From positions 372,001-436,000 of the forward strand of contig JACGCN010000035.1 of the NCBI GenBank assembly GCA_014905825.1: a stretch of DNA of 64,000 bases. Reading direction: 5' to 3'. The notes under the pieces were generated by a model. The model saw nothing but the letters and a program-made list of their open reading frames with translations, did not search any database and was not told the DNA's origin. Shown here piece after piece: positions 11,503 to 20,800 of the stretch (position 1 is its first letter; the number at the start of each line of letters is the position of its first letter). A program made the position numbers and the translations under genes. Origin of the DNA: Lyophyllum atratum. Lineage: Eukaryota; Basidiomycota; Agaricomycetes; Agaricales; Lyophyllaceae.

Positions 11503-12406
11503 CTACTTCGCCTCCTTCTTAGGCGCAACATACGTCAGCGCCTTCTGCACATACTCCACCGGCTCGAAGAACTCCTTAATCTTCGGCTGGTTCACCACCG
11601 TCTCTGCATGACGAACGAGGTGCTTCAGCTCCGCGCGGAGGGGCGCGTCGAAGGTCACAGTGGCGGCGCGACGGACCTGGGTCGCGATGTAGATGTCCGC
11701 GAGGGTGATGCGCTCGCCCACGAAGAAGGTGCGCGTGGCGAGGTGCGCGTTGAGCGTCTTCAGGGCACGGAGCTGGCGTTCCGCGAAGGTGGTGTGGATC
11801 TGCGGGTGTTTTTTTTAGATTTCAGATTAGTGAGAGGAAGGCTAGTGGGGAGGGACTGACGGGTTTGCTGTAGGGGGTGATGACGCCGCGGAGCAGCTGG
11901 CCGATGAGGTTGGTCCACTGATCGACCTCCGATTCCGTCAGATGGATCCACTGATCGATGAGCCCCGCCTCAGCGAGATCTTTGCCCAGGAGCCCAGCGT
12001 TGGGTGCCAGACCCGCAACTACACAACGCAAACAACGGGGTCAGCATTTTGACGCCCAACCCTCAAGCAAACGGACACGAGGCGGATTAATGAAGGATGC
12101 GGAACTCACCATAACGCGCGATCGCAACGCCCTCGAACACCTTGAACCCATCCGCCTCCTCCAGCGCGGGGATCTTTCCGTGGGGGAACTTTTCCAAGAA
12201 CTCGGGCTTCTTGTTGTCGACGTAGTGCTCGTAGCCAGCAGGGAGCTCCAGGGAGGTGACGCCGCCGAGAGCAGCTACGGCTCTAATCTAATCGGGGATC
12301 CATTCAGAAGTTAGAACCAGAACATTTATTGAGTATTAGAGAGAGGGAGGGAACGCACGATCTTGCCGGAGCCTTGGGCGGGGGTGGTCCAAAGTGTGCT
12401 GGACAT
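11503..12406 (-). CDS. eEF1B-gamma paralogue, GST domains only
   Basis: Minus-strand gene starting at ATG 12406 (MSSTLWTTPAQGSGKI) and stopping at 11503. It mirrors the first half of the neighbouring eEF1B-gamma: YEHYVDNKKPEFLEKFPHG, an LIDQWIHLTESEVDQW helix, RTFFVGERITLADIYIAT and VNQPKIKEFFEPVEYV, then ends PKKEAK-stop. Intron positions match the paralogue. It therefore keeps the GST N and GST C domains (roughly 220 residues) but lacks the linker and the EF1G domain. It arose by tandem duplication. It may bind eEF1B partners through its GST domain, act as a glutathione transferase, or simply be a truncated copy. The open frame and clean splice sites suggest it is still expressed. Confidence 0.88.
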
Positions 12407-12889
12407 TTTCAGGTATACTTGGTTAGGGAGGGGAATTTGAGGGTATGAAGATGAGAGCGGGCGCAATCAGTGATTATAAGATCTGGCTTTTTTCTTGCGA
12501 TGGAACCGATCACCGATCGGTCATGCGTGCCAAAAAAAAGTCACGAGGCATCGCGTTCAAGTTGTGCCAGGAGGAAAGACCCAGTCGTAAAGAGCGCGAC
12601 TTTGAGCTGCGAGACAACGAGACGGGTGGAAGATTTCCATAAGATTCACACCAGGCTGGCAAGAGGGCGCCGCATTTCGAGAAAAAATTATATCATTAAC
12701 GAAGCCCAACAGGCTCGACGACGTAGGTAGGACTAAGGGTACAGTACTCCGACTGTGGATACTCATCGATCATCACGTACCATTGACTTACCACTGGAGC
12801 CATTTAAGCACTGAACGTATATGCAGACCTGAAAAAGGAAGAGCGTTAGAGAGGCAGTCCAGAGAACACGAAGTAAGGAAGTAAAAAAA

Positions 12890-12968
12890 AAAATCAGATT
12901 TTCAAGATCTCGACATGAATTGTATGTTCAGACAGGGATAACTGAAAAATATATGTATCTCATCTCGT
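12890..12968 (-). ncRNA. snR38: C/D box snoRNA, snR38 type, copy 2
   Basis: Minus strand, within host intron 2. The C box reads GAGATGA (12966-12960, one mismatch to RTGATGA), D' is CTGA (12931-12928) and D is CTGA (12897-12894). The guide CAGTTATCCCTGT lies directly 5' of D' and is perfectly complementary to the conserved 25S rRNA stretch ACAGGGATAACTG in the peptidyl-transferase region. Counting five nucleotides upstream of D' points to the middle G of GGG, which corresponds to yeast Gm2815, the site guided by snR38. A terminal stem is not obvious. Role: guide for 2'-O-methylation by the fibrillarin snoRNP in the nucleolus. Confidence 0.85.
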
Positions 12969-13180
12969 AGGCGAAGTGGGCCGGGGGAGTAACACCTCCC
13001 ACGTCCGAAGAAGAAAAGCGTACTCACCGATCACACGCATGATAATCCTGTCCACCCAGATGCCGCAACCAGTGCGAGGAGGACCGCTCCGAAATCCCTA
13101 TCGGATTACATTACGACCTGAAGAACTAGAGAAAGAAGGTCAGGAATTGTTGATGTGTACAGAGAAGGAGAGGAGGGGGA

Positions 13181-13257
13181 AAAGTCAGATTTTCATGGTC
13201 TCGACATAAGTCATTAAGACAGGGATAACTGAAAAGATTTGAAATCTCATCACAGTA
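13181..13257 (-). ncRNA. snR38: C/D box snoRNA, snR38 type, copy 1
   Basis: Minus strand, within host intron 1. The C box is a perfect GTGATGA (13253-13247) and D is CTGA (13188-13185). The D'-like box is CTTA (13218-13215), one base off consensus. The same 13-nt guide CAGTTATCCCTGT lies directly before D', so the predicted target is the same 25S guanosine as for copy 2 (yeast G2815 equivalent). The two copies share about three quarters of their bases, including a GTCGAGA...TGAAAATCTGA 3' half, which shows duplication. They complement each other's weak boxes: copy 1 has the better C, copy 2 the better D'. Confidence 0.87.
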
Positions 13258-13487
13258 GAAGAAGGCAGGCGGATGGAAGGCATATGCACAGTAAAACTTA
13301 CCAGATGTTGGACGGGGATTGTGGTGGCGAGACGAAAATTTGCGATAATGTTATTTGATGATTTTCTTCTCCTCGTTTAGGGCAGGCCCAGGGCACTTTT
13401 TCTTTACTCTACACTTCAATCTATTTTACACTTCGGTTACAACTTACACGCCCTGCAGGTATCCAAACGTGATGCATGAATGCGCCT

Positions 13488-14425
13488 TCACCCCAAGAAG
13501 TCCGTTTCTCCCTTTTTAATCGCTGCATCCAACGCTTCTTCAATCGGAGTGTCCCCACCCACCATATCCAGCGCTAACCCCGCCGCGTCCTCCCTATCAA
13601 GCAACAGCATCAAACACTTCGCAACATCGTCTCTCTAGCGGTTCCATCACAAGGACGAGCATTATCATCAGCCATGGTCATGGAATTAAAGCCAACCCCG
13701 GATAATGACTTACAGAAATAGTGGTGTTTATGTGCGTCCTCCCGATGGAGGCTTTTCCCGTTCCGGCTTCGTGGGTCAGGCCACCGGGGCGGAGTATCGT
13801 CCATTTGAAAGCGTTGCGTTTGACGAGGTTCTTGTCCGCCTCGTACTTCCACTGCATGAACCCCGGAATCGCTCCGCGCACCCGGTCCGAAATCTTGATG
13901 TCCTCCTCGCTCTACAGACGCCGCCATGAGCAAGGGCAACAACAACAACAATAGTGGAAGACGATTTATACATAGTGTGCAGGCACCTTCTCCGCGTCCC
14001 TGATATCGATAGCAGAAACGAGGATCAACCGGGGCCTCGGGGGACTCTTAATGCCTTCAATCGCATCGAACACCTTCACCGCCCCCTCGTAGTCCACACT
14101 CTTCGTGCGCTGCTCCCCGCCCTGCCCGCCCGCCCCCGCGATGAAGTACACCACGTCCTGCCCCTCGAAGGCCCTGCTGAACTCGTCGGTGGAGGACTCT
14201 TCGAGGGAGAGGAGGATGCCCTCCGCGCCGAGCTTCTTGATGGTGTCTTGATGGTTGACTGTGCGGGCGGTGGATTTTACGTGGTGGGTTGGGATGAGGA
14301 GGCGCGTGAGGCGTTGTGCGACCTGTCCGTTTGGGTGATCAGCGGTGGGGTCTGTGTGTGTCGTGTATGGTGCTGGAGGAACGTACATTTCCGTGCCCAC
14401 CGATGATGGTTACTTTCTTTGACAT
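13488..14425 (-). CDS. NmrA-like / atypical SDR NAD(P)-binding protein
   Basis: Minus-strand gene from ATG 14425. The first exon encodes MSKKVTIIGGHGN, a GxxGxxG-type dinucleotide-binding loop, completed after an intron by VAQRLTRLLI. Next come VVYFIAGAGGQGG (beta4), LILVSAIDIRD, then MQWKYEADKNLVK (the YxxxK-like segment), FKWTILRPGGLT (typical of atypical SDR/NmrA proteins) and a C-terminal exon beginning RDDVAKCLMLLLD and ending TDFLG-stop (13488-13490). About 250 residues, the usual size for NAD(P)-binding epimerase-like or redox-sensor proteins. Substrate unknown. At least three introns, for example the GTACGT donor after GGHGN and the GTAAGT donor after NTTIS. Confidence 0.85.
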
Positions 14426-15807
14426 TTGGGGTGAATATAGACTTGCTTGAGGTAGATAGTTCTAAAGGAAGAGAGGTATTGATGTTGAACGTTGAGTAGA
14501 TGAGGGTAGGTAGCGAATAAGCAACCCTAGTCACGTCATAGCAGGTTAGTAATCGCACTTCTCAGACAATTGCTATTCGAAGCATGACGAACTTCCATGC
14601 CATTATTGTCCTGCCTGCCGAAACTACGCCATGCTCGCGGCGTACATGCTCGCGGCGTAGCAAACGGCAACGAGTCCACCAGCGTGGATTTCCTCGACGC
14701 GTGAATTGCTAGCCGGCTGGGCCCAGGAGATGTTGGTACGCTTCAAGATGGCTCACTTCATTCTAAATGACGTTTTCGACGAGTGCGAGCGAAAGAACAA
14801 AACTCGTTAGGACCGTTTTACCGTGACGACAATGATGCCGTTCCAAGGAACCATCGCTCTTCCTTGGTCATTGTCCTAATGAATTCATGGTGACGGAATC
14901 GTTCACCGCATCTGATTCCCAACTTGTCTTTACATACAGACCAAGCGGGAAGTCGTGGTAATGGCCAGCCTACCCCGGTCCGACATTCGCTCCCCATTTC
15001 GGACTGCACCCTTTTAGTAGATCGTACACCTACCCAACATTATCGGCGCCTGCGTGTTGTATCCCATTCGGTACTCTGGCAGTGACCCTATCGCGAACCT
15101 AGCTTGTGTCCGTACACTGGGGAATGATGTTACACTAAATTCCCAGAAGAGACTCCCGATATTGATGCTGGGAAGGGTAAGTAGGGGCGACCGGTGGTGG
15201 AGGCGGTGGCGGTCATAACGTCGGTATCCAGATGACTTCAGCTTCGAAAAAGCACGCGCAACGAATGTCTGGGAGGGTCCTCCACGTATCTGACGTCTAG
15301 TATGCGCTGGATGTGGTGGTCGCGGACGCAAATTTGTAATGCCGCTCCTTCGTCGCCGCCTTCTCTGTTAAGCCTTGCTTCTTTATATAAACACATTGAC
15401 TATCATCTGGCATAAGGTCAGCTAGCGGCAGCTACGGAGACATTCTGTTTCCACGGAGAATAACTGTGCTGGCGAATTCGGCGTTTCAGGCATAGATATC
15501 ATTTCTGATGATTGGGTTTCTGTTCGACCTCTGCTTCTCATCAACACATCAGGTCGCTTTTGGTTGTCCCGTCACTCGATTCCTTCGACTATTCGGCATC
15601 CATGATCCAGAGCCCCAAGTTTCAAGGTGCCGGTTTCTTATGAGCTCGACATCTCTCACGCATTGACATGTCATACCAGCAGCTAACGCCGTGAGGGGCG
15701 CTCATCAACAAAATGCTGGGAATAAAGCTAAGGTGTCCTAACACAGACGCGGGCATGATCCCCACAATTCCCCGTGGCATTCACAGTTGATCATTGCCAT
15801 ACATTAT
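14426..15807. other. Gene-poor spacer
   Basis: About 1.4 kb with no supported gene. A short duplicated motif, GCTCGCGGCGTA (about 14634 and 14649), is present. The 3' end of this stretch is the target site of the TRIM element: bases 15803-15807 (ATTAT) form its left target-site duplication. Confidence 0.4.
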
Positions 15808-15960
15808 TGTTGGGAATTGGGCAAGAATTGGGTCGTTCTCGAGGAAATCGGTATATTTAGTGTTTATTTACATGTATTTACTTTAGACATTCTTGACCCT
15901 GAACCACGACAATCACGGAAGAGATCTCCTTTCTCAGGCACGCGAGATCGTATTCCAACA
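15808..15960 (+). repeat. Left LTR of the TRIM element
   Basis: 153 bp. It matches the right LTR except for an internal 11-bp tandem duplication near the left end (GAATTGGGCAAGAATTGGG versus GAATTGGG) and one A/G difference near 15947. Confidence 0.9.
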
Positions 15961-16102
15961 GGTTATGGGCCCCGGACTTGCCCTGCGTTGTTGCTGTTGA
16001 CCCCCACGAAGGCCCTTCACGTGGGAACGAACCAGAAAGCCCTCAGGTCAGGAGGCCATTGGACGATGCACTCAGAAGTCCCCGAGAGTCCAGGGGCATG
16101 AA

Positions 16103-16230
16103 TTGAAAGCCGCCGACTGCACTGGCGCACGGGAAGACTCCGAATGTACTGGAGCACGGGAAGCCGCCGACTGTACTGGCGCAACGGAAGTCCTCGACTG
16201 TACTGAGGCAACGGAACTCGACGATATGGA
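16103..16230 (+). repeat. Tandem ~30-bp repeats inside the TRIM
   Basis: Four imperfect units of the type GACTGTACTGGCGCA.CGGAAG. In one frame they would encode repeats like ADCTGARE. The open frame runs to a TGA at 16340-16342. It may be a remnant of a gag-like coding region or noncoding filler. Confidence 0.7.
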
Positions 16231-16583
16231 AGCCCTCGAGCGAGGCATGGAACGGAAACCGGAACGGAAAATTTGTCACGGTCACGTATGTGTCACGGTG
16301 ATCGACATCTTTTGGAAAGACGGAATGACGAACGAGCTGTGAAGTTGGGTCGCTGATGGACACTGTGTGTTAATGCCAGCCGACGGGGAGGCCGGAGGAC
16401 TGTAGAGACCAAGGGTCTAAAAGTCTGTGGGAGCCGGATTTTTGGTAAGTGTTTTGATGGATCATGGATCAGACTTGGGAGAAGTTGGGACCAGGAGGAA
16501 CGTGGGAGCCACACGGTTTTGGTGAAGCTCATCATATTTATGATATTTTCTAGCTACTGGATTACCTCGAGACCGAGTGGGAG

Positions 16584-16725
16584 TGTTGGGAATTGGGTCG
16601 TTCTCGAGGAAATCGGTATATTTAGTGTTTATTTACATGTATTTACTTTAGACATTCTTGACCCTGAACCACGACAATCACGGAAGAGATCTCCTTTCTC
16701 AGGCACGCGAGGTCGTATTCCAACA
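16584..16725 (+). repeat. Right LTR of the TRIM element
   Basis: 142 bp, TG...CA ends, followed by the target-site duplication ATTAT (16726-16730). Confidence 0.9.
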
Positions 16726-16833
16726 ATTATCATCGATAGTCGAGGGCTCTCCCCTTGACTCCTCTCTGTCTCTACACGATTCTCCAGCTCTGCGCTCTGC
16801 ACGCAAAAACAAGACATAGGCCGAGGAAACCTC

Positions 16834-17317
16834 ATGGCCGCTGATTTTGTATTCCTAGACGACACCAGCTCCAATTTCACTTACGCCGGCACTTGGATTC
16901 CCGGTGGTGTTTCAGTGGAATATAATGGTACCACTCACGGGACTGAAACCGCAGGCACCCAAGCCACCGTCTTGTTCACTGGTGAGTCCCATACTTACTC
17001 TGCGATGGTTTGTCGTATTTACTGTCGATCATTCAGGCTCGTCAATAGAGGTATATGGAACCATCGGTGCCGGCAACGATTCCTTTGTGGCAGTCTCCTC
17101 GTACACCATCGATGGCGATCCTAGCTCGACTACCACGTTCACTGGCAGGCCAGCAAGTGTCGTGCAATACAAACAGTCTTTCTACACATCACCGAGGCTC
17201 TCAGCGAAAGATCATGTCTTGGTGATTACCTGTGTCACATTGAACAACAGGCATCAGCTGTTGCTAGATTATGTTCGGGTTGGACAAGAGTCCGACGCTC
17301 AGCCTACCCCTGCCTCC
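16834..17317 (+). pseudogene. 5' part of a single-pass membrane protein gene split by a retrotransposon
   Basis: Exon 1 (16834-16981, MAADFVFLDDTSSNF) and exon 2 (from 17037, SSIEVYGTIGAGND) encode an extracellular beta-sandwich-like domain with YAGTWI, YNGTTHGT and SSYTIDG motifs, as in many Agaricomycete membrane proteins. The frame then runs into a chromovirus LTR at 17318 and stops inside it at about 17371. The rest of the gene is at 23327-23794. Joining the two parts with one copy of the CCTCC target site gives 897 nt, a continuous frame of 298 codons. The host gene was therefore intact when hit and is disabled only by the insertion. An intact paralogue lies at 40387-41443. Confidence 0.85.
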
Positions 17318-17520
17318 TGTAATCCTGCGATTACCATTTCGGGTTGTTTATGCTTGTGTGGCCATACCTGACCACACCTCGACGCTACTTACGTTCTTAC
17401 CTCTAACTACCACCACTACCTACTCTTGATACTCGTCTCTCGCATACGAAATACATCAAGGTTCTGTTCTGGTGCGTGGTCCGTTTAGTGTAGTCTTGTC
17501 CCCTCCGGGCCAGGCTCTCA
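17318..17520 (+). repeat. 5' LTR of the chromovirus
   Basis: 203 bp, starts TGTAATCC and ends GGCTCTCA. No difference from the 3' LTR was seen. Confidence 0.95.
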
Positions 17521-17813
17521 CTTTTTTTTGAACTCCAAACCTTGCATTTTTCGTCCCATCATCGCGACCCTGACTTACGGCCATCTCGCCGTTGTCTACC
17601 TTTTCTTACGCGTTTTCTGCATACAGTAATCGCTCTCTCGCCGTTCGCATATCGCCCATCGCCGTTTACTCGGTCTTTGTACGCGTTTTCCAGCCTTGCC
17701 CTTTGCCACGTCATAGCCTGACGCGCGCATATAGCCAGCCCTTGCCTGCATATCCTGCACCTTGCCTTAGCCCTTAGCCTTAGCCAGCCAAACTGTCTCG
17801 TACAGCCCCCACC

Positions 17814-20800
17814 GTGCCTGTCTCCCTCCAGACCCGTAGTCGGACACGTAACCTTGGCGCCTCGCCGTCATCGTCGCCAACGCAGACTGCTGCCGCATAT
17901 AACCCATCTCGGTCTTCTCGCTCTCCTTCCCCAACCTTGCCCGAATTGCCTGAATCCCCGCTCTCCCCACCGCCTGCCACTCCCCCGAAGTCTCCTTCAC
18001 CCGCTCCCAAATCGCCTCCCACGCCATCCAAGTCTCCCGCCCGCTCGTCTTCCTCTTCGGATTCATCTGACTGGGAGGTTTCTCCACCAGAGCACGTTGG
18101 CACCTACCCTAATAGCTTTCTTCATCACCTCGCAAACAACTATCGCGGAATGTCTACCTCGTCAACGTCCGTGAAACCAGTTCCCCTTGCATCTGTGGAG
18201 ATTAAGGACAAGCGTTTGCCTATGCTTCATGTCGGCGATCTGACCCCTGGAGTAATTCGGGAGTTCGAACATGCGTGCAACGATTTCTTCTCCACCTCCG
18301 ACGTCCCCGAGAATACTCGCGTGCGCCGTGCGATGCAGGGCGTCCGCGACAATCGTATTCGCGATTGGTACGACGGGGACCGTGAGCGCATCGTGGCTCT
18401 TTCCTTCCCTGAGTTCATCGCCGCTCTGAAGAAGAAATATCTCCCCCTGAATTGGGAAAACAAACTTCGTGGGGAGATAGGTAGCCTCAGACTCGACCCC
18501 GGCCTCTGGTCCTTCTGGGATTGGTCGGCCCACATCCAATCCATGAACACCTTTCTTTTCGGAACCACATCCTACCTCGACCCCAAGACCAACGCCCTCC
18601 GCAATCTTCTCGAAGCCAACTTGGACACCATGCTGCGTCGCAAGTACGACGACAAAGAGATCGCCAACATCGCTGACTTCGACGCGTGGCTCCATGAAAT
18701 CCGCAGACTTGACGACAAGCGACACGAGAAGTCCAAACGACTTCGTGAAGAGGCGGAGGAGGCGGCGTCCCGTGCTCACAAGCGCGAGCGGACGCTCGCC
18801 GCCAACTCTCGAACGTACAACACCTCATTCTCGTCGCGTGGAAAGCCAGCTGCCCCTGCGCGTTCATCCCGTGGCAACGGTACCTTCGTCCCCTTGCCTC
18901 CGCTCCAAGATGACGAGCGTGAGCTCTTGCATGCCAACTCGGGTTGCACCAAATGCAGGCAGGTTTTCGTTGCGTGCAAACCCCGCGCTTGTCTCTATGA
19001 CTTCCCCGACGGCGCTACCTACAAGCACCTGACCGCTGCCGACGTCGCCACCGCGAAGGCTCGTAGCGGTGCCGGATCCTCCATGTCTGCTCCCCAGAAC
19101 GCGCCCCGCCGCCAGGGTAAACCTGCAGCCGCAGTTGTGGATTGGACCCAGACCACTGCAGGTCCTTCCATCGCCGTAGTGATGCCTACGTCCTCGTCAT
19201 CTTCGGACATCGAGCCTGACTCCAGTGACGCTGGAGGAGACGATGCTTCCGACGTAAGTCATATTCCCATCTCCATACCCCACTACGTCTGGAAAGGCCT
19301 CGCGGCTGGACCGAACGTTGACCACCCCGTTCCTGTATCATCCTTAATTGATTGTGGCTCACACCTAGTCCTGATAAACGCAGACTTAGTCGACCACCTC
19401 GGTCTTCAACGTCGCACCCTGCATGAGCCCCTTCTCGTTGACGTCGCACTATCGAACTCCGCATCGCAAGCCACCGCCTTGACTGAATATTGTAAATTGT
19501 CCCTTACTTCACTTGACCAAGCATGGACCTCAACGACTGTACGCGCTATCATCGCGCCTAAACTCTGTTCGCCTATCATTCTCGGCCTCCCTTTCCTTCA
19601 TGCCAACCATATCGTTTCCGATCACTTCGCCCGCACAGTCATCGATACACGCAGTAACTATAACTTGTTGAACCCTCTTCCTGTAACACCGCAGCGTACT
19701 CGTAAATTCATTTCGTTCAGGAAGACCGTAGCTCAAGTTAAGGTTCTGCGCAAAGCAATGTTATCTGAATTGAAAGCCGCTTGCGCGGCACGGCTTCATG
19801 TCCTTGTTTCTACCGGACAATTGCTGGAGACCGAAACGCTTAATGTGGCCGCGGCGGTTCGCGACCGCATTGTCGAGCTCTCTTCCATCGAGGAACTCAA
19901 GAGGCACGAGTCGAAATTCAAAAAGGAATTTAAAGACATCTTTGAACCTATCCCACATGCTCGCGAACTCCCTCGCGACGTTCTCGCAGAGATTCATCTA
20001 AAGACTGCGAATCATGAGATAAAGACGCGAACGTATCAGTGCCCTCGCAAATACCGCGAGGCATGGAAAACCCTGATTGGCCAACATCTCGAGGCCGGGC
20101 GTATCCAGCCATCCTCTTCCCAATTCGCATCCCCTGCCTTCATCATTCCCAAAGCCGACCCAACAGTTCTCCCTAGATGGGTTAACGACTACCGGCAACT
20201 AAATGCGGCCACCGTTCCCGACAACCACCCGATCCCAAGGGTGGATGATATTCTTCATGACTGCGCGAAGGGAAAGTTCTTCGCAACAATTGACATGACC
20301 AACAGTTTCTTCCAGACTCCCATGCACCCTGACCACGTACCATTGACGGCCGTCAGTACTCCTTTCGGCTTGTACGAATGGCTGGTGATGCCGATGGGAC
20401 TGAGGAACGCCCCGGCGATCCATCAACGTCGTGTCACGGCCGCACTGCGCCATTTAATTGGCAAAATCTGCCACGTATACCTAGACGACATAGTCATCTG
20501 GTCTGACAGCTTGGAAGAGCACCATCGTAACGTACGCGCAGTGCTGGAGGCGCTACGCGCAGCTCGTTTATACGTCAACCCGGCGAAAACGCACTTGTAC
20601 TGCACAAGTATTAACTTTCTGGGCCATCACATTTCTGCAAATGGCATCGAGCCTGACGGAAAGAAGGTTGACCGAATACTCGCTTGGCCGCGCCCCAAGT
20701 CCGCAACGGACGTTCGGGGTTTTATTGGGCTGGTACGTTACCTGGCCGTGTTCTTGCCTAAACTCGCGGACCACACGAGCGTCCTCAATGAATTGACGGG

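Larger units (their letters stand above)
12407..13400 (-). ncRNA. Spliced leader or snoRNA host transcript
   Basis: On the minus strand, good splice sites define exon A (about 13390-13303), intron 1 (13302/13301-13118, GTAAGT...TTCTTCAG), exon B (13117-13028), intron 2 (13027-12829, GTGAGT...TTTTTCAG), exon C (12828-12792), intron 3 (12791-12607, GTAAGT...CTCGCAG) and exon D (from 12606). The introns are about 184, 199 and 185 nt, far longer than the ~50-nt introns elsewhere in the window. Introns 1 and 2 each contain a C/D snoRNA. The exons show no good coding frame. Exon D runs toward ATG 12406 of the eEF1B-gamma paralogue, so this is either that gene's 5' UTR or a separate noncoding host gene. 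RNA data would decide. Confidence 0.65.
15808..16725 (+). mobile_element. TRIM: miniature non-autonomous LTR retrotransposon
   Basis: A 918-bp element bounded by two direct repeats that begin TGTTGGGAATTGGG and end TATTCCAACA (15808-15960 and 16584-16725). They show the TG...CA ends and the TGTTGG/CCAACA inverted termini of LTRs. It is flanked on both sides by the 5-bp duplication ATTAT (15803-15807 and 16726-16730). A purine-rich tract (GACCGAGTGGGAG, ending 16583) sits directly before the right LTR, as a polypurine tract should. The internal 623 bases encode no reverse transcriptase or integrase, so it must have been moved by an autonomous relative. Orientation is set by the putative PPT. 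Confidence 0.9.

Noticed and set aside
18162..18779. 205-codon minus-strand frame inside the retrotransposon
   Set aside because: It lies antisense to a clear gag-pol reading frame and has no features of its own.
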